DNA of 64,000 nt from an uncultured Prevotellaceae bacterium (GTDB taxonomy: Bacteria; Bacteroidota; Bacteroidia; Bacteroidales; Bacteroidaceae): contig CAMVIM010000001.1 in the NCBI GenBank assembly GCA_947167515.1, positions 124,001-188,000 on the forward strand, in the 5' to 3' direction. The notes beneath the pieces were generated by a model, which ran no database searches, was not told the DNA's origin, and saw nothing but the letters and a program-made list of their open reading frames with translations. The position numbers and the translations under genes were made by a program. This document shows, piece by piece, positions 8,519 to 16,333 of the stretch. Position 1 is the first letter of the stretch. Every line of letters starts with the position of its first letter.

Positions 8519-9238
8519 CTACTCTTTGTTCTTGAAGGCTTCCTTGTTGGCCTTGATTTGTTCCTCTGCCTGCTTGTAGGCATCGCTTTGCCTGTCCATG
8601 ATGACAATCTTGGCCAGCTTTGCCCATTGGGCTGCGTTGTAGTCATCGGGACTGATGAAGAACCCCGCTCCGAACTTCTTGCCTTCCTTAATGGGGTAGT
8701 CGCTGTACGAGACACTTCTGCCTCCCACGGCGATGGCATTGCCATCTGTGTCGAAGGCTACGGGGATGTACATCAGCACGGGTGTGTCATTCGAAGCCTC
8801 AGCCGTGAATACAAAGCTTGCTCCCGCCTCGCGCTTGTCATCGAGTGTGAAGTTCTTTTCTATTGTTGCAGGGATGCCCTCAGCCAGTTCGGTCGGAATC
8901 TCCTTGCCTTCCAGTGTCTTTGCAATGGTGGGCAAGGTCTCTTTCTTGAACTTGGTGGCATTGCCCTGATGCAGATACTCCGTCCAGAATTCCGTTGCCT
9001 TGTCGGGGTCGCTCTGCTTTAGTTCCTCGTACTTGGCATTTGCAGCGGCTTCAGAAGCTGCATATTCGGCCACTGCCTTTGGCAGTTCGCCCAAGATTCC
9101 GTCTGTTGGGATGCTGCTGACCGCATCGCTGTCTCCATCGCCATTGCCCTCACCGTTATTGCCTCCGCATGCAGAGAAGGTTAAGCCAGCCATGAGTACC
9201 GTAGCACCCAGAATGAGAAAATTCTTCATTGTTTTCAT
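8519..9238 (-). CDS. Lipoprotein of unknown function
   Basis: 239 aa. The lipoprotein signal ends at 'FSAC' (C24) and is followed by a flexible Gly/Asn/Asp linker ('GGNNGEGNGDGDSDAV'). The mature part is mostly helical and charged. Its second half reads 'KREAGASFVFTAEASNDTPVLMYIPVAFDTDGNAIAVGGRSVSY', then 'IKEGKKFGAGFFISPDDYNAAQWAKLAKIVIMDR', a beta-rich domain I do not recognise. An ATG three codons later (9229) is an equally good start. It has its own promoter (9319-9326). A Ca-binding or stress lipoprotein is possible, but nothing in the sequence proves it. Confidence 0.75.
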   Translation of the reverse strand: MKTMKNFLILGATVLMAGLTFSACGGNNGEGNGDGDSDAVSSIPTDGILGELPKAVAEYAASEAAANAKYEELKQSDPDKATEFWTEYLHQGNATKFKKETLPTIAKTLEGKEIPTELAEGIPATIEKNFTLDDKREAGASFVFTAEASNDTPVLMYIPVAFDTDGNAIAVGGRSVSYSDYPIKEGKKFGAGFFISPDDYNAAQWAKLAKIVIMDRQSDAYKQAEEQIKANKEAFKNKE

Positions 9239-9318
9239 GTTCTAATTTTTTTTTAAGTGGTTAATAAATGAATTATGTGTAGGTGTGATTCCTATTGTCT
9301 CGAATCAGGTTCACTCTG

Positions 9319-9326
9319 CAAATATA
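9319..9326 (-). promoter_or_regulatory. -7 promoter box for the lipoprotein gene
   Basis: Minus-strand TATATTTG, 80 bp upstream of the start codon, giving a leader of roughly 70 nt. Confidence 0.6.
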
Positions 9327-9495
9327 GGAAGAATAGGCACTCCGTGTGATAGATGTATGTGATGATGATGTTTCAACTATCCAAAACATCTCCGTCAACC
9401 TGACAAAAGGCGTTCAAAGCGTAAATCCAATAGTTCAAATCGTAAAAAAACAAGAACGTTGCAGGTGAAAATGGCTGATTGTGCAGGATTTTCTT

Positions 9496-9503
9496 TACCT
9501 TTG
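9496..9503 (+). promoter_or_regulatory. -7 promoter box for the AraC-type regulator
   Basis: TACCTTTG ends only 8 bp before the ATG at 9512, so the predicted transcript would start at or within a few bases of the start codon (leaderless or nearly so). Confidence 0.6.
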
Positions 9504-9511
9504 TGGCTAAT

Positions 9512-10621
9512 ATGAATATTTCTGCATTTCTGATAGGTGTAGCAACGGCGTTCTTCGCTATCTTTTCCTTGCACATTCTTTTCTGGAATCGGCACCGCAC
9601 CCGTTTCCAGACCGTGTTAGGCATTATTATGGCTGTGTGGGCCGTGTGGTGTGCCAAAGACCTGATTACCACTTTTCCTGATATGTATCGCGAGGATGTC
9701 ATGCGATGGATCTTCATCATCGACGGTTGGTCGGCACTCTCCTATACGGTGTTCATCCATGAGGTGGTCATGCCTGGCTGGACCACATGGCGACGGCTTG
9801 CACTGTCAGCCTTGCCTTTTGGAGCATTCACGGCACTCTATGCCGGATGGCCATACACGGAGGTTATCTATGCCTATGCCGCTTTCCTCTGGTGCTACGG
9901 ATGGACCATCGTCATTGTGGGGTGGGTCAAGATGCAGCGCTATCTCCGCTATGTGCGTCGCGAATACTCCAACATCGACCGGGTGGATGTGCTGTGGTTG
10001 CGCCCCGTGTTCTTTTTTGCCATTGTGGGACAACTCGCATGGCTCTTCACCTCGCTTTATGCCTCAGTCGTGGCCGATATCTTCTATTATGTCGGCGTCA
10101 TCCTTCTCTGGTTGCTTGTGCTGCACTATAGTTGGAATTTCCGTCCCTTGAAGATTGAGGACGAATCGGCTTCTGAGACAGGCTCTGAGGACGGTGTGCC
10201 ACCTCTTGAAGAGCCTTTGGTGGCTAACGGTGATTCCGAAGGCGTGGGTGTGACATCTATACCTCCGCTTCCTCGCGGTAAACTGGAAAGGGTGGTGGAG
10301 GAACAGAAGCTCTATCTGCATCCTAATCTGACGCTGCGAGAACTGGCAGAGGCTTTGAACACGAACAGAACCTACGTGAGTAACTATCTGAGTCAAGTGG
10401 TGGGGCAAACGTTCTATGACTATATCAATCAATTGCGCATCAAACTCGCTGCCATTCCTCTTGTCACTCAGCACCCGGAATACACCTTTGAGTATATTGC
10501 CAGCCAAAGTGGATTCGCCTCGATGTCCACTTTCCGCCGTGCTTTTGCCAAATATACAGGCAAGACCCCCAGCCAGTATGTGGCGGAGGTCTGTCAAGAA
10601 CGTACCCCTCGGCTACGATAA
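9512..10621 (+). CDS. Membrane-anchored AraC-family transcriptional regulator
   Basis: 369 aa from ATG 9512 ('MNISAFLIGVATAFFAIF'). The first ~200 residues form about six or seven hydrophobic helices. A Pro/Glu-rich linker follows ('SASETGSEDGVPPLEE'), then a classic AraC double helix-turn-helix at about 260-360. The first HTH is 'LTLRELAEALNTNRTYVSNYLSQ'; the second is 'YTFEYIASQSGFASMSTFRRAFAKYTGKTPSQY'. The layout suggests a signal sensed in or at the membrane controls a DNA-binding domain on the cytoplasmic face. Targets are unknown; the neighbouring lipoprotein and HAD genes are candidates. The 3' end overlaps an unusual set of competing stems (10601-10670). Confidence 0.85.
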   Translation: MNISAFLIGVATAFFAIFSLHILFWNRHRTRFQTVLGIIMAVWAVWCAKDLITTFPDMYREDVMRWIFIIDGWSALSYTVFIHEVVMPGWTTWRRLALSALPFGAFTALYAGWPYTEVIYAYAAFLWCYGWTIVIVGWVKMQRYLRYVRREYSNIDRVDVLWLRPVFFFAIVGQLAWLFTSLYASVVADIFYYVGVILLWLLVLHYSWNFRPLKIEDESASETGSEDGVPPLEEPLVANGDSEGVGVTSIPPLPRGKLERVVEEQKLYLHPNLTLRELAEALNTNRTYVSNYLSQVVGQTFYDYINQLRIKLAAIPLVTQHPEYTFEYIASQSGFASMSTFRRAFAKYTGKTPSQYVAEVCQERTPRLR

Positions 10622-10670
10622 GGCGTACCCTTGGGTACGGCATACTGTATCCGAGGGGTACGCCTTATCG
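10601..10670 (+). promoter_or_regulatory. Mutually exclusive hairpins at the 3' end of the AraC gene
   Basis: Three inverted repeats overlap. CGTACCCCTCGG (10601-10612) pairs perfectly with 10651-10662. CGATAAGGCGTACCC (10616-10630) pairs perfectly with 10656-10670. CGTACCC (10624-10630) can also pair locally with 10633-10639. The 12-bp and 15-bp stems share 10656-10662, so only one can form at a time. The stop codon (10619-10621) lies inside. There is no U-run, so this is not a standard terminator. Confidence 0.6.
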
Positions 10671-10702
10671 AATAAAGGAGAATCGGTGGAGGCGTGGTGA
10701 CT

Positions 10703-11452
10703 TCAAGATGTTGCCAGCACCTGCGTGAGCTTCTCGTAGGTCATGCCCTCAAAACTGTCGAGGACGTAGTTGCATCGGTCTTTGATTTCTTCGCGTGTGT
10801 GACCAGTAGGTAGCCCGATGGTGAAGATGCCCGATGCCATGCCTGCTTGAAGACCTGTGTAGGCATCTTCAAACACCACGCACTCGTCGATGTCGGCACC
10901 AAACACTTTGGCCCCTTGCAGATAGCAGTCAGGGGCAGGCTTGGAGGCGGTGAAGTCTTCGGCAGTGAGCACACGGTCGAAAATGTTGTCGAAGTCGGGA
11001 ATCTGCCGCTTCACGCTTAGCATCTTTGGGATGTTGGAACTGGTCACAACGGCGCATTTCACACCGTTGCGTTTCAGATCGTTCAGAAAGTCGAGTGCGC
11101 CAGGATAGAAAGCATACTTCATTTGTGCCTCGTAGGCATTCAGTCCTTCTGTGATCTCTTCTTGCCATTGCGGGTCGGGAAAGTAGGTGTCGAAGATTTG
11201 GGTGAGGGTAGTGCCCTTGATGAGAAATTCGAGCCTTGGCACGTCGGGACGGTACTTTCGTGCGGTGGCTCCCCAGAAGACGGTGTATTGGTCTTCTGTA
11301 TCGACCAATGTGCCGTCAAGGTCGAAGAGTGCCACCTTGAGTTTGCGTCGGCGAGGGATATTTCTGTCACCCTTCACAAACAGTTCTCCCCAAGGCATTG
11401 CAGTCTTCTCATCTTCAATGTCTTCGTTGCGTTTTGTCCAAAATGTTGCCAT
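10703..11452 (-). CDS. HAD-superfamily phosphatase (beta-phosphoglucomutase-like)
   Basis: 249 aa from ATG 11452; an in-frame extension upstream spans the promoter and is ignored. A charged N-terminal extension of about 38 residues precedes HAD motif I 'ALFDLDGTLVDTE' (D44 nucleophile, D46 acid/base). Motif II is 'VVTSSN' (T137/S138), motif III is K171 in 'ASKPAPDCY', and motif IV is 'VFEDAYTG' (E195, D196). The helical cap sits between motifs I and II, as in the HAD-IA/beta-PGM group. Likely substrates are sugar phosphates or other small phosphates; the exact one cannot be read from the sequence. It is transcribed divergently from the nitroreductase gene. Confidence 0.88.
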   Translation of the reverse strand: MATFWTKRNEDIEDEKTAMPWGELFVKGDRNIPRRRKLKVALFDLDGTLVDTEDQYTVFWGATARKYRPDVPRLEFLIKGTTLTQIFDTYFPDPQWQEEITEGLNAYEAQMKYAFYPGALDFLNDLKRNGVKCAVVTSSNIPKMLSVKRQIPDFDNIFDRVLTAEDFTASKPAPDCYLQGAKVFGADIDECVVFEDAYTGLQAGMASGIFTIGLPTGHTREEIKDRCNYVLDSFEGMTYEKLTQVLATS

Positions 11453-11473
11453 GATTTTTTCATTTTTCTGATG

Positions 11474-11481
11474 CAAAGGTA
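11474..11481 (-). promoter_or_regulatory. -7 promoter box for the HAD phosphatase
   Basis: Minus-strand TACCTTTG, 21 bp upstream of the ATG at 11452. Confidence 0.65.
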
Positions 11482-11503
11482 GTCTTTTCTTGTGAATTTT
11501 GTC

Positions 11504-11511
11504 TAATTTTG
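11504..11511 (+). promoter_or_regulatory. -7 promoter box for the nitroreductase
   Basis: TAATTTTG, 37 bp upstream of the ATG at 11549. With 11474-11481 it forms a divergent promoter pair whose -33 regions must overlap. Confidence 0.6.
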
Positions 11512-11548
11512 CACTGAAAATGAAATGGAACATCTAAAAACACATCCT

Positions 11549-12172
11549 ATGAAGAATTTAGTTTTATTGACTGCCGCCGTGCTGATGGGCATTACGGCAT
11601 TTGCACAAACCACTCAACTTCCTCAACCCAACATGCAGCGCAAGACGCTCACCGTGATGGAAACCTTCCAGCAGCGTAAGTCTGTGCGCGAGTACAGTGC
11701 AACTCCTCTTTCCGACCAAGACCTCAGCGACCTTTTGTGGGCTGCTCAGGGTCAGAATCGTCCTGACGGGCATCTGACGGCTCCTACGGCGATGAATCGT
11801 CAGGAAATTAGTCTCTATGTCTTCACGGCAAAGGGCGTGTCACTCTACGACCCTAAGTCGCACAGCCTCAAGCAAGTGGCTGAAGGTGACCACCGCGACA
11901 TGGTGGCCAGTCGTCAGGACTTTGCCAAGACGGCTCCTGTCTGCCTTGTGACGGTGGGCGACTTCGGCAAGTTCGGCTCTATAAACGAGTATGCGGCGAT
12001 GGTGGCGGTCGATGCAGGCATCGTGACTCAGAACATCGACCTGTTTTGTGCAGCCGCTGGCCTTGCTACCGTTCCTCGTGCCACGATGGACGTGCAGGGC
12101 ATTCGGTCACTTCTTGGATTGGGTGAGAATCAAGTGCCTATCATGAACAATCCTGTTGGATATATAAAATAA
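11549..12172 (+). CDS. Exported nitroreductase/SagB-type oxidoreductase
   Basis: 207 aa from ATG 11549 with a signal peptide ('MKNLVLLTAAVLMGITAFAQ'). The nitroreductase fold is shown by 'FQQRKSVREYSATPLSDQDL', the FMN-phosphate-binding arginine segment at the start of the domain. Also present are 'LLWAAQGQNRP', 'TAPTAMNRQEISLYVF' and the C-terminal 'VDAGIVTQNIDLFCAAAGLATV'. Members use FMN and NAD(P)H, which raises the question of how a periplasmic form is supplied with reductant. It is common in Bacteroidetes. The substrate is unknown. A long inverted-repeat element follows immediately. Confidence 0.87.
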   Translation: MKNLVLLTAAVLMGITAFAQTTQLPQPNMQRKTLTVMETFQQRKSVREYSATPLSDQDLSDLLWAAQGQNRPDGHLTAPTAMNRQEISLYVFTAKGVSLYDPKSHSLKQVAEGDHRDMVASRQDFAKTAPVCLVTVGDFGKFGSINEYAAMVAVDAGIVTQNIDLFCAAAGLATVPRATMDVQGIRSLLGLGENQVPIMNNPVGYIK

Positions 12173-12188
12173 AGATTTTAAGTTTCGG

Positions 12189-12402
12189 AAGTTCCAAACG
12201 CTTCATTTTCAACAACGAATAAAGCGAATAATTCTAATTTACCATGCGGCGAGAAGATGTATTTTCCTAATGCCGCAAGCGGCAACGAATGGAATCGAAT
12301 GGCTACACTCAGCATTCGCTTTTATTCGTTGCACCCTTGGGTGCATTGTATAAATTCGTCATATTCGAAATATTCGTTGTTGAAAAAAGCATCCGAAACT
12401 TC
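12189..12402. repeat. Long inverted-repeat element, copy 1
   Basis: The arms 12189-12238 and 12349-12402 are imperfect reverse complements (inner part CAACAACGAATA against TATTCGTTGTTG). Inside are two smaller hairpins: GCCGCAAGCGGC, and GCACCC-TT-GGGTGC near 12331-12344. A 22-nt core at 12269-12290 is identical to 22101-22122 in copy 2. The element fills the gap between the nitroreductase and transporter genes, where I see no -7 box. Confidence 0.75.
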
Positions 12403-12417
12403 AATAAAGATTATAAA

Positions 12418-13950
12418 ATGGAGTTGGGAAATTTTGTCTCTCAGACCGAGTGGCTCGGTCTCACACTTGGTGCATGGATAACCATTGTGGTTATTCTCGG
12501 TATGTTTGCCACTTTGATTGTGACAAAAGTAAAGGCCTGGGTGGCTTTCTTTGCTGCCACGATGCTGCTCTTCCTGTCGGGGGTGCTCTCGCCAGAAGAT
12601 GCTTTTGCTGGCTTCAGTAGTTCCAGCGTGGTGGTGGTGATGATTCTTTTTGTGGTCATAGCGGGACTCACCTATACGGGCGTCTTGCAGTGGATTGCAA
12701 AATATCTGATGGGTACGCCGAAGAGCATCTCTGGTGCGATCGTGCGCGTGATGGCACCAGCGGCTTTGCTCAGTGCTTTCCTCAGCAACACAGCCGTTGT
12801 CGCACTCTTCATCAGTGTGGTCAAGACGTGGAGCCGCAAACTGGGCATCGCCCCTTCAAAACTGTTGATTCCTTTGAGTTACGCTTCGGGAATGGGCGGT
12901 ATCTGTACGTTGATTGGTACGCCGCCCAACCTGATTATTTCGGGTATGTACAGGGAGCAGACAGGTGTGGAACTCAGTATATTTGCAACTACGGGTGTGG
13001 GTCTGTTTTGTCTGGTTGTGGGTATTCTCGGTATGCTGGCTATGCAGAAGTTGCTGCCTGTTCGCCAGACTCCCGACGAGAAGATGAACGTGATGGAAGC
13101 CACTATTGAACTGAAAGTGCCTGCACGAAGCCATCTGGTAGGGCAACCTGTGGCTGCCTTTAGATTGGCAGAATGGAAAGATTTGGAACTCAAGGGCATT
13201 GTGGATTTCGATGGCGAGGTGAATGGTCATGTTTCAGACGAAGACTTCCTTTTGGGTGGTGACACCCTTGTCTTCACGGGTTCGCGTGAAAAGATACTTA
13301 CTCTTGCCAAACGTTATGGTTTGGAGTGTTCTCCTGCCGATGTGGAATTCGAGCCTAATCGTGGCAAGAAAACCCTCATGGCTGGACTCATCATGATTGG
13401 CATGGTGGCATTGTCGGGCTTTGGCGTAATGACCTTGTTGCAGGCTGCTGTGGTGGCAGCTATCTTGATGATTATCTTCCGTTGCTGTAGCTCAGATCAA
13501 GCTTTCCATAGCATCGATTGGCAAATCATCACGATTTTTGCATGTAGTGTGGCATTGGGTTCTTCCATCGAGAAAACAGGCTTGGCCGAGATGATAACCC
13601 GTGGTCTGCTCTCCATCTGTGGCACCGATCCTCTGGTGGTGCTCATCGTCCTTTGTTTTGCTGGTACTTTCATGACTGAATTTATTAGTAATACGGCTTG
13701 TGGTGCCATGTTCTATCCCATTGCCATGTCGGCAGCAGCTGCTACGGGGGCTAATCCTCTCACGTTTGCCATTGCCCTTATGATTGCCGTGAGTTCCAGT
13801 TTTGCCACCCCCATTGGCTCTCCCACTCACATGCTGGTCTATATTCCCGGTGGCTACAAGTTTACGGATTTCACGAAGATTGGTTTCTGGATGAACCTCA
13901 TCATCCTTGCAGCCAATATCTTCATCACCACGCTTGTCTATCCTCTGTAG
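12418..13950 (+). CDS. SLC13/DASS-type sodium:anion symporter with one RCK_C domain
   Basis: 510 aa from ATG 12418; an upstream in-frame extension lies in the repeat element and is ignored. There are about ten membrane helices in two inverted halves. Each half carries the sodium/substrate SNT motif: S123-N124-T125 in 'LSNTAVVALF' and S424-N425-T426 in 'ISNTACGAMFYP'. A single RCK_C (TrkA-C) regulatory domain of about 75 residues sits between the halves (about 225-300). The family imports di/tricarboxylates, sulfate or related anions with Na+. Substrate cannot be assigned; sulfate or succinate are both plausible. Confidence 0.87.
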   Translation: MELGNFVSQTEWLGLTLGAWITIVVILGMFATLIVTKVKAWVAFFAATMLLFLSGVLSPEDAFAGFSSSSVVVVMILFVVIAGLTYTGVLQWIAKYLMGTPKSISGAIVRVMAPAALLSAFLSNTAVVALFISVVKTWSRKLGIAPSKLLIPLSYASGMGGICTLIGTPPNLIISGMYREQTGVELSIFATTGVGLFCLVVGILGMLAMQKLLPVRQTPDEKMNVMEATIELKVPARSHLVGQPVAAFRLAEWKDLELKGIVDFDGEVNGHVSDEDFLLGGDTLVFTGSREKILTLAKRYGLECSPADVEFEPNRGKKTLMAGLIMIGMVALSGFGVMTLLQAAVVAAILMIIFRCCSSDQAFHSIDWQIITIFACSVALGSSIEKTGLAEMITRGLLSICGTDPLVVLIVLCFAGTFMTEFISNTACGAMFYPIAMSAAAATGANPLTFAIALMIAVSSSFATPIGSPTHMLVYIPGGYKFTDFTKIGFWMNLIILAANIFITTLVYPL

Positions 13951-14013
13951 GAGACTTTTGGCAAGAGAATCTGGGCGTATTTTCACGTTAAAAGTAAAAA
14001 AAGGATTTTTTTA

Positions 14014-14045
14014 TTTTGTAGTATCTAAAAAATGTGCTACCTTTG
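14014..14045 (+). promoter_or_regulatory. Promoter of the tRNA-Pro gene
   Basis: A -33 element TTTTG (14014-14018), a 19-bp spacer and -7 TACCTTTG (14038-14045). It is a near-ideal Bacteroidetes promoter, with the start predicted about 10 nt before the mature tRNA. Confidence 0.8.
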
Positions 14046-14062
14046 CACTCGATTTAAAGAAT

Positions 14063-14136
14063 CGGGAAGTAGCGCAGTTGGTTAGCGTACGCGTCTGGGG
14101 GGCGCGTGGTCGCCAGTTCGAGTCTGGTCTTCCCGA
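14063..14136 (+). tRNA. tRNA-Pro (anticodon GGG)
   Basis: 74 nt. The acceptor stem CGGGAAG pairs with CTTCCCG and the discriminator is A. The D-arm is GCGC-AGTTGGTTA-GCGT. The anticodon arm is CGCGT-CTGGGGG-GCGCG with anticodon GGG, and the T-arm is GCCAG-TTCGAGT-CTGGT. CCA is not encoded. Six consecutive G residues run from the anticodon into the 3' stem. Confidence 0.95.
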
Positions 14137-14146
14137 CTTCAACAAA

Positions 14147-14186
14147 AGCAGGAGTGGTGTTTTAGGATACCGCTCCTGCTTTTTTC
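14147..14186 (+). terminator. Rho-independent terminator after tRNA-Pro
   Basis: AGCAGGAGTGGT pairs with ACCGCTCCTGCT and is followed by a run of T. It ends 27 bp before the radical SAM start codon. Confidence 0.85.
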
Positions 14187-14212
14187 ATCCACATCATTAA
14201 TAATAAAGACAG

Positions 14213-15499
14213 ATGTTGACGGAGAAGACTTTGGAAAAGCTACGTATATTGGCGGAATCGGCAAAGTATGATGTGTCGTGTTCCTCCAGTGGCACCGTGC
14301 GTGGCGGTAAGCAAGGCATGGTGGGCAACACCGTGGGAGGGGTGGGCATTTGTCATTCATTTGCTGACGACGGACGTTGCATCTCGCTTCTGAAAGTGAT
14401 GTTGACCAACTATTGCATGTATGATTGTGCCTATTGTGTGAACCGTCGGAGTAACGACATCAAGCGGGCCACGTTGGCGGTGCATGAGTTGGAGGAGATT
14501 GTGATGGAGTTCTACCGAAGAAACTACATTGAAGGGCTTTTTCTGAGCAGTGGGGTGGTGAGGAACCCTGACTACACGATGGAACGTCTGGTGGCGATAG
14601 CGAAGGACTTGCGCACGGTGCATCATTTCAATGGTTACATCCACTTGAAAAGCATTCCAGGTGCCAGCCGGGAATTGATGAGTGAGGCTGGAAGATATGC
14701 CGACCGTATGAGCGTAAACATCGAGATTCCCAACGAAGCCTCTCTGAAACTTTTGGCACCAGAAAAGGATCACCAGAGCGTATTCGCTCCCATGAAGTTC
14801 ATTCAGCAGGGGGTGTTGGAGAACAAGGAAGACCGGAAACATCTGCGTCATGTTCCTCGTTTTGTGCCTGCAGGGCAAAGCACCCAGATGATTGTGGGGG
14901 CGACGGCAGAGACTGACCGTGACATCCTGCACATGTCATCGGCGATGTATGGTCAGCCCACCATGCGGCGTGTCTATTACTCCGGTTATGTGAGCGTGAA
15001 CACCTACGACCCTCGTCTGCCCGTGCTGAAACAACCACCATTGGTGCGCGAGAATCGCCTCTATCAAGCTGATTGGCTCATGCGCTTCTATCAGTTCAAG
15101 GTGGAAGAAATAGTAGATGAGGCTAATGCTAATCTTGATCTTGAAGTGGATCCCAAACTGGCATGGGCACTGAGGCATCCGGAACAGTTCCCCGTCGATA
15201 TCAACCGCGATGACTATGAGAAGATTCTTCGTGTGCCAGGCATTGGCGTGAAGTCGGCTACCCTCATTGTCAACTCCCGACGTTTCAACCACATCACGTC
15301 TTATCATTTGAAGAAGATGGGGGTGGTGATGAAGAAAGCCAAATATTTCATCACGTGCCACGAACTCACTGACGGCTATGCCAATCCTATTGTAGGCATC
15401 AACGAACTGCATCCAGAACGTCTCAAACCATTGCTCATATCGAAGGCTCAACAGAAGAAGGCGGCAGAGGAACTGCAGCTGACGTTAGACTTTGAATAA
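14213..15499 (+). CDS. Radical SAM protein, putative DNA modification/repair family
   Basis: 428 aa. The radical SAM cluster motif CxxxCxxC is present as C68, C72 and C75 in 'NYCMYDCAYCVNRRS'. Additional conserved cysteines precede it (C23, C47, C56). A helix-hairpin-helix near 337-362 ('YEKILRVPGIGVKSATLIV') suggests nucleic-acid contact. This matches the family described as putative DNA modification/repair radical SAM proteins (TIGR03916 as I recall it), which travels with a TIGR03915/DUF4130 partner. That partner follows at once and overlaps this gene's stop region. The substrate is not known. It is probably transcribed by read-through from the tRNA promoter or from a weak unseen promoter. 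Confidence 0.9.
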   Translation: MLTEKTLEKLRILAESAKYDVSCSSSGTVRGGKQGMVGNTVGGVGICHSFADDGRCISLLKVMLTNYCMYDCAYCVNRRSNDIKRATLAVHELEEIVMEFYRRNYIEGLFLSSGVVRNPDYTMERLVAIAKDLRTVHHFNGYIHLKSIPGASRELMSEAGRYADRMSVNIEIPNEASLKLLAPEKDHQSVFAPMKFIQQGVLENKEDRKHLRHVPRFVPAGQSTQMIVGATAETDRDILHMSSAMYGQPTMRRVYYSGYVSVNTYDPRLPVLKQPPLVRENRLYQADWLMRFYQFKVEEIVDEANANLDLEVDPKLAWALRHPEQFPVDINRDDYEKILRVPGIGVKSATLIVNSRRFNHITSYHLKKMGVVMKKAKYFITCHELTDGYANPIVGINELHPERLKPLLISKAQQKKAAEELQLTLDFE

Positions 15500-15503
15500 A
15501 GTC

Positions 15504-16301
15504 ATGTTCCCGACACCCATGCTTGTATATACCATTGATAGAACCCTTGACGGAGTGCTTTCTGCCGTCTTTGATGCCTTCTCGCTGCATCAGCAACCCG
15601 AGATGCTGGTGGGGAAGGGAGAGCCGTTGCCATTGTTTTGCGATGAAGTGCATGAGGTGGAAACGGCAGATGACCGTGCTCGACGAGTGTGGGCAGGGCT
15701 GGAGAAGAGGGTGTCGAAGGAGGCGATGAAATTGCTGGCGGTCAGTTTCCTGTCAGAACTGCCCGAGCTGAATACGCCTTTGTTTAATTATATATGTAAG
15801 GTGTTTCATCAGCCCGAAGGCGCAAGAAGTATCGAACGGAATTTCTCTGACCCGGATGTGCTGTCTGTGACCAACATCTTCAGGAAGGTGATGCATGAAC
15901 GATTACGGATGATGCAGTTTGTGCGCTTCCAGAAGACGAAAGATGGAACCTATCTTGGTGTTGTTGCTCCCGACCATAATGTGCTGCCTTTGGTGGTGGC
16001 ACATTTCAAAGATCGTTTTGGAGACCAGCCATGGCTTCTCTATGATGCCAAACGTCGCTACGGCTTCTACTACGACCAGCAAGAGGTGGTGCGCATCACG
16101 TTTCAGGATGAAGAGCAGTTGCCCTTCGACCTTGCTAACGGTAAACTGAACGAGGAAGTGTTGAGTGAGGATGACAAACTCTTTCAGGACTTGTGGCGCA
16201 CTTACTTCAAGGCTATCTGTATTCGCGAGCGGATGAATCCGAGGAAACAGCTCAACGACATGCCTCGTAGATATTGGAAATATATGACGGAAAAGAATTG
16301 A
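15504..16301 (+). CDS. DUF4130/TIGR03915-type putative DNA metabolism protein
   Basis: 265 aa from ATG 15504. A TTG at 15492 would overlap the radical SAM gene, and an ATG at 15519 ('MLVYTIDRTLDGVL') fits the family start equally well. The pattern 'YTIDRTLDGVLSAVFDAF' at the start matches TIGR03915. So do 'VTNIFRKVMHERLRMMQFVRFQKTKD' in the middle and 'PWLLYDAKRRYGFYYD' further on. Proteins of this family are relatives of uracil-DNA-glycosylase-like folds and are nearly always encoded beside the radical SAM protein. Together with the Vsr gene 33 bp further on, this looks like a DNA-repair operon. The reaction is unknown. Confidence 0.85.
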   Translation: MFPTPMLVYTIDRTLDGVLSAVFDAFSLHQQPEMLVGKGEPLPLFCDEVHEVETADDRARRVWAGLEKRVSKEAMKLLAVSFLSELPELNTPLFNYICKVFHQPEGARSIERNFSDPDVLSVTNIFRKVMHERLRMMQFVRFQKTKDGTYLGVVAPDHNVLPLVVAHFKDRFGDQPWLLYDAKRRYGFYYDQQEVVRITFQDEEQLPFDLANGKLNEEVLSEDDKLFQDLWRTYFKAICIRERMNPRKQLNDMPRRYWKYMTEKN

Positions 16302-16333
16302 AAGACTGAAAAAATGAAAGATAGAAGTGACTT

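Noticed and set aside
7777-8745. Minus-strand frame spanning the UPF0371 3' end and the terminator
   Set aside because: It crosses a perfect 17-bp terminator stem and overlaps two real genes; low-complexity translation.
10601-10670. Ordinary rho-independent terminator for the AraC gene
   Set aside because: No U-run follows either stem on either strand, and the stems are mutually exclusive.
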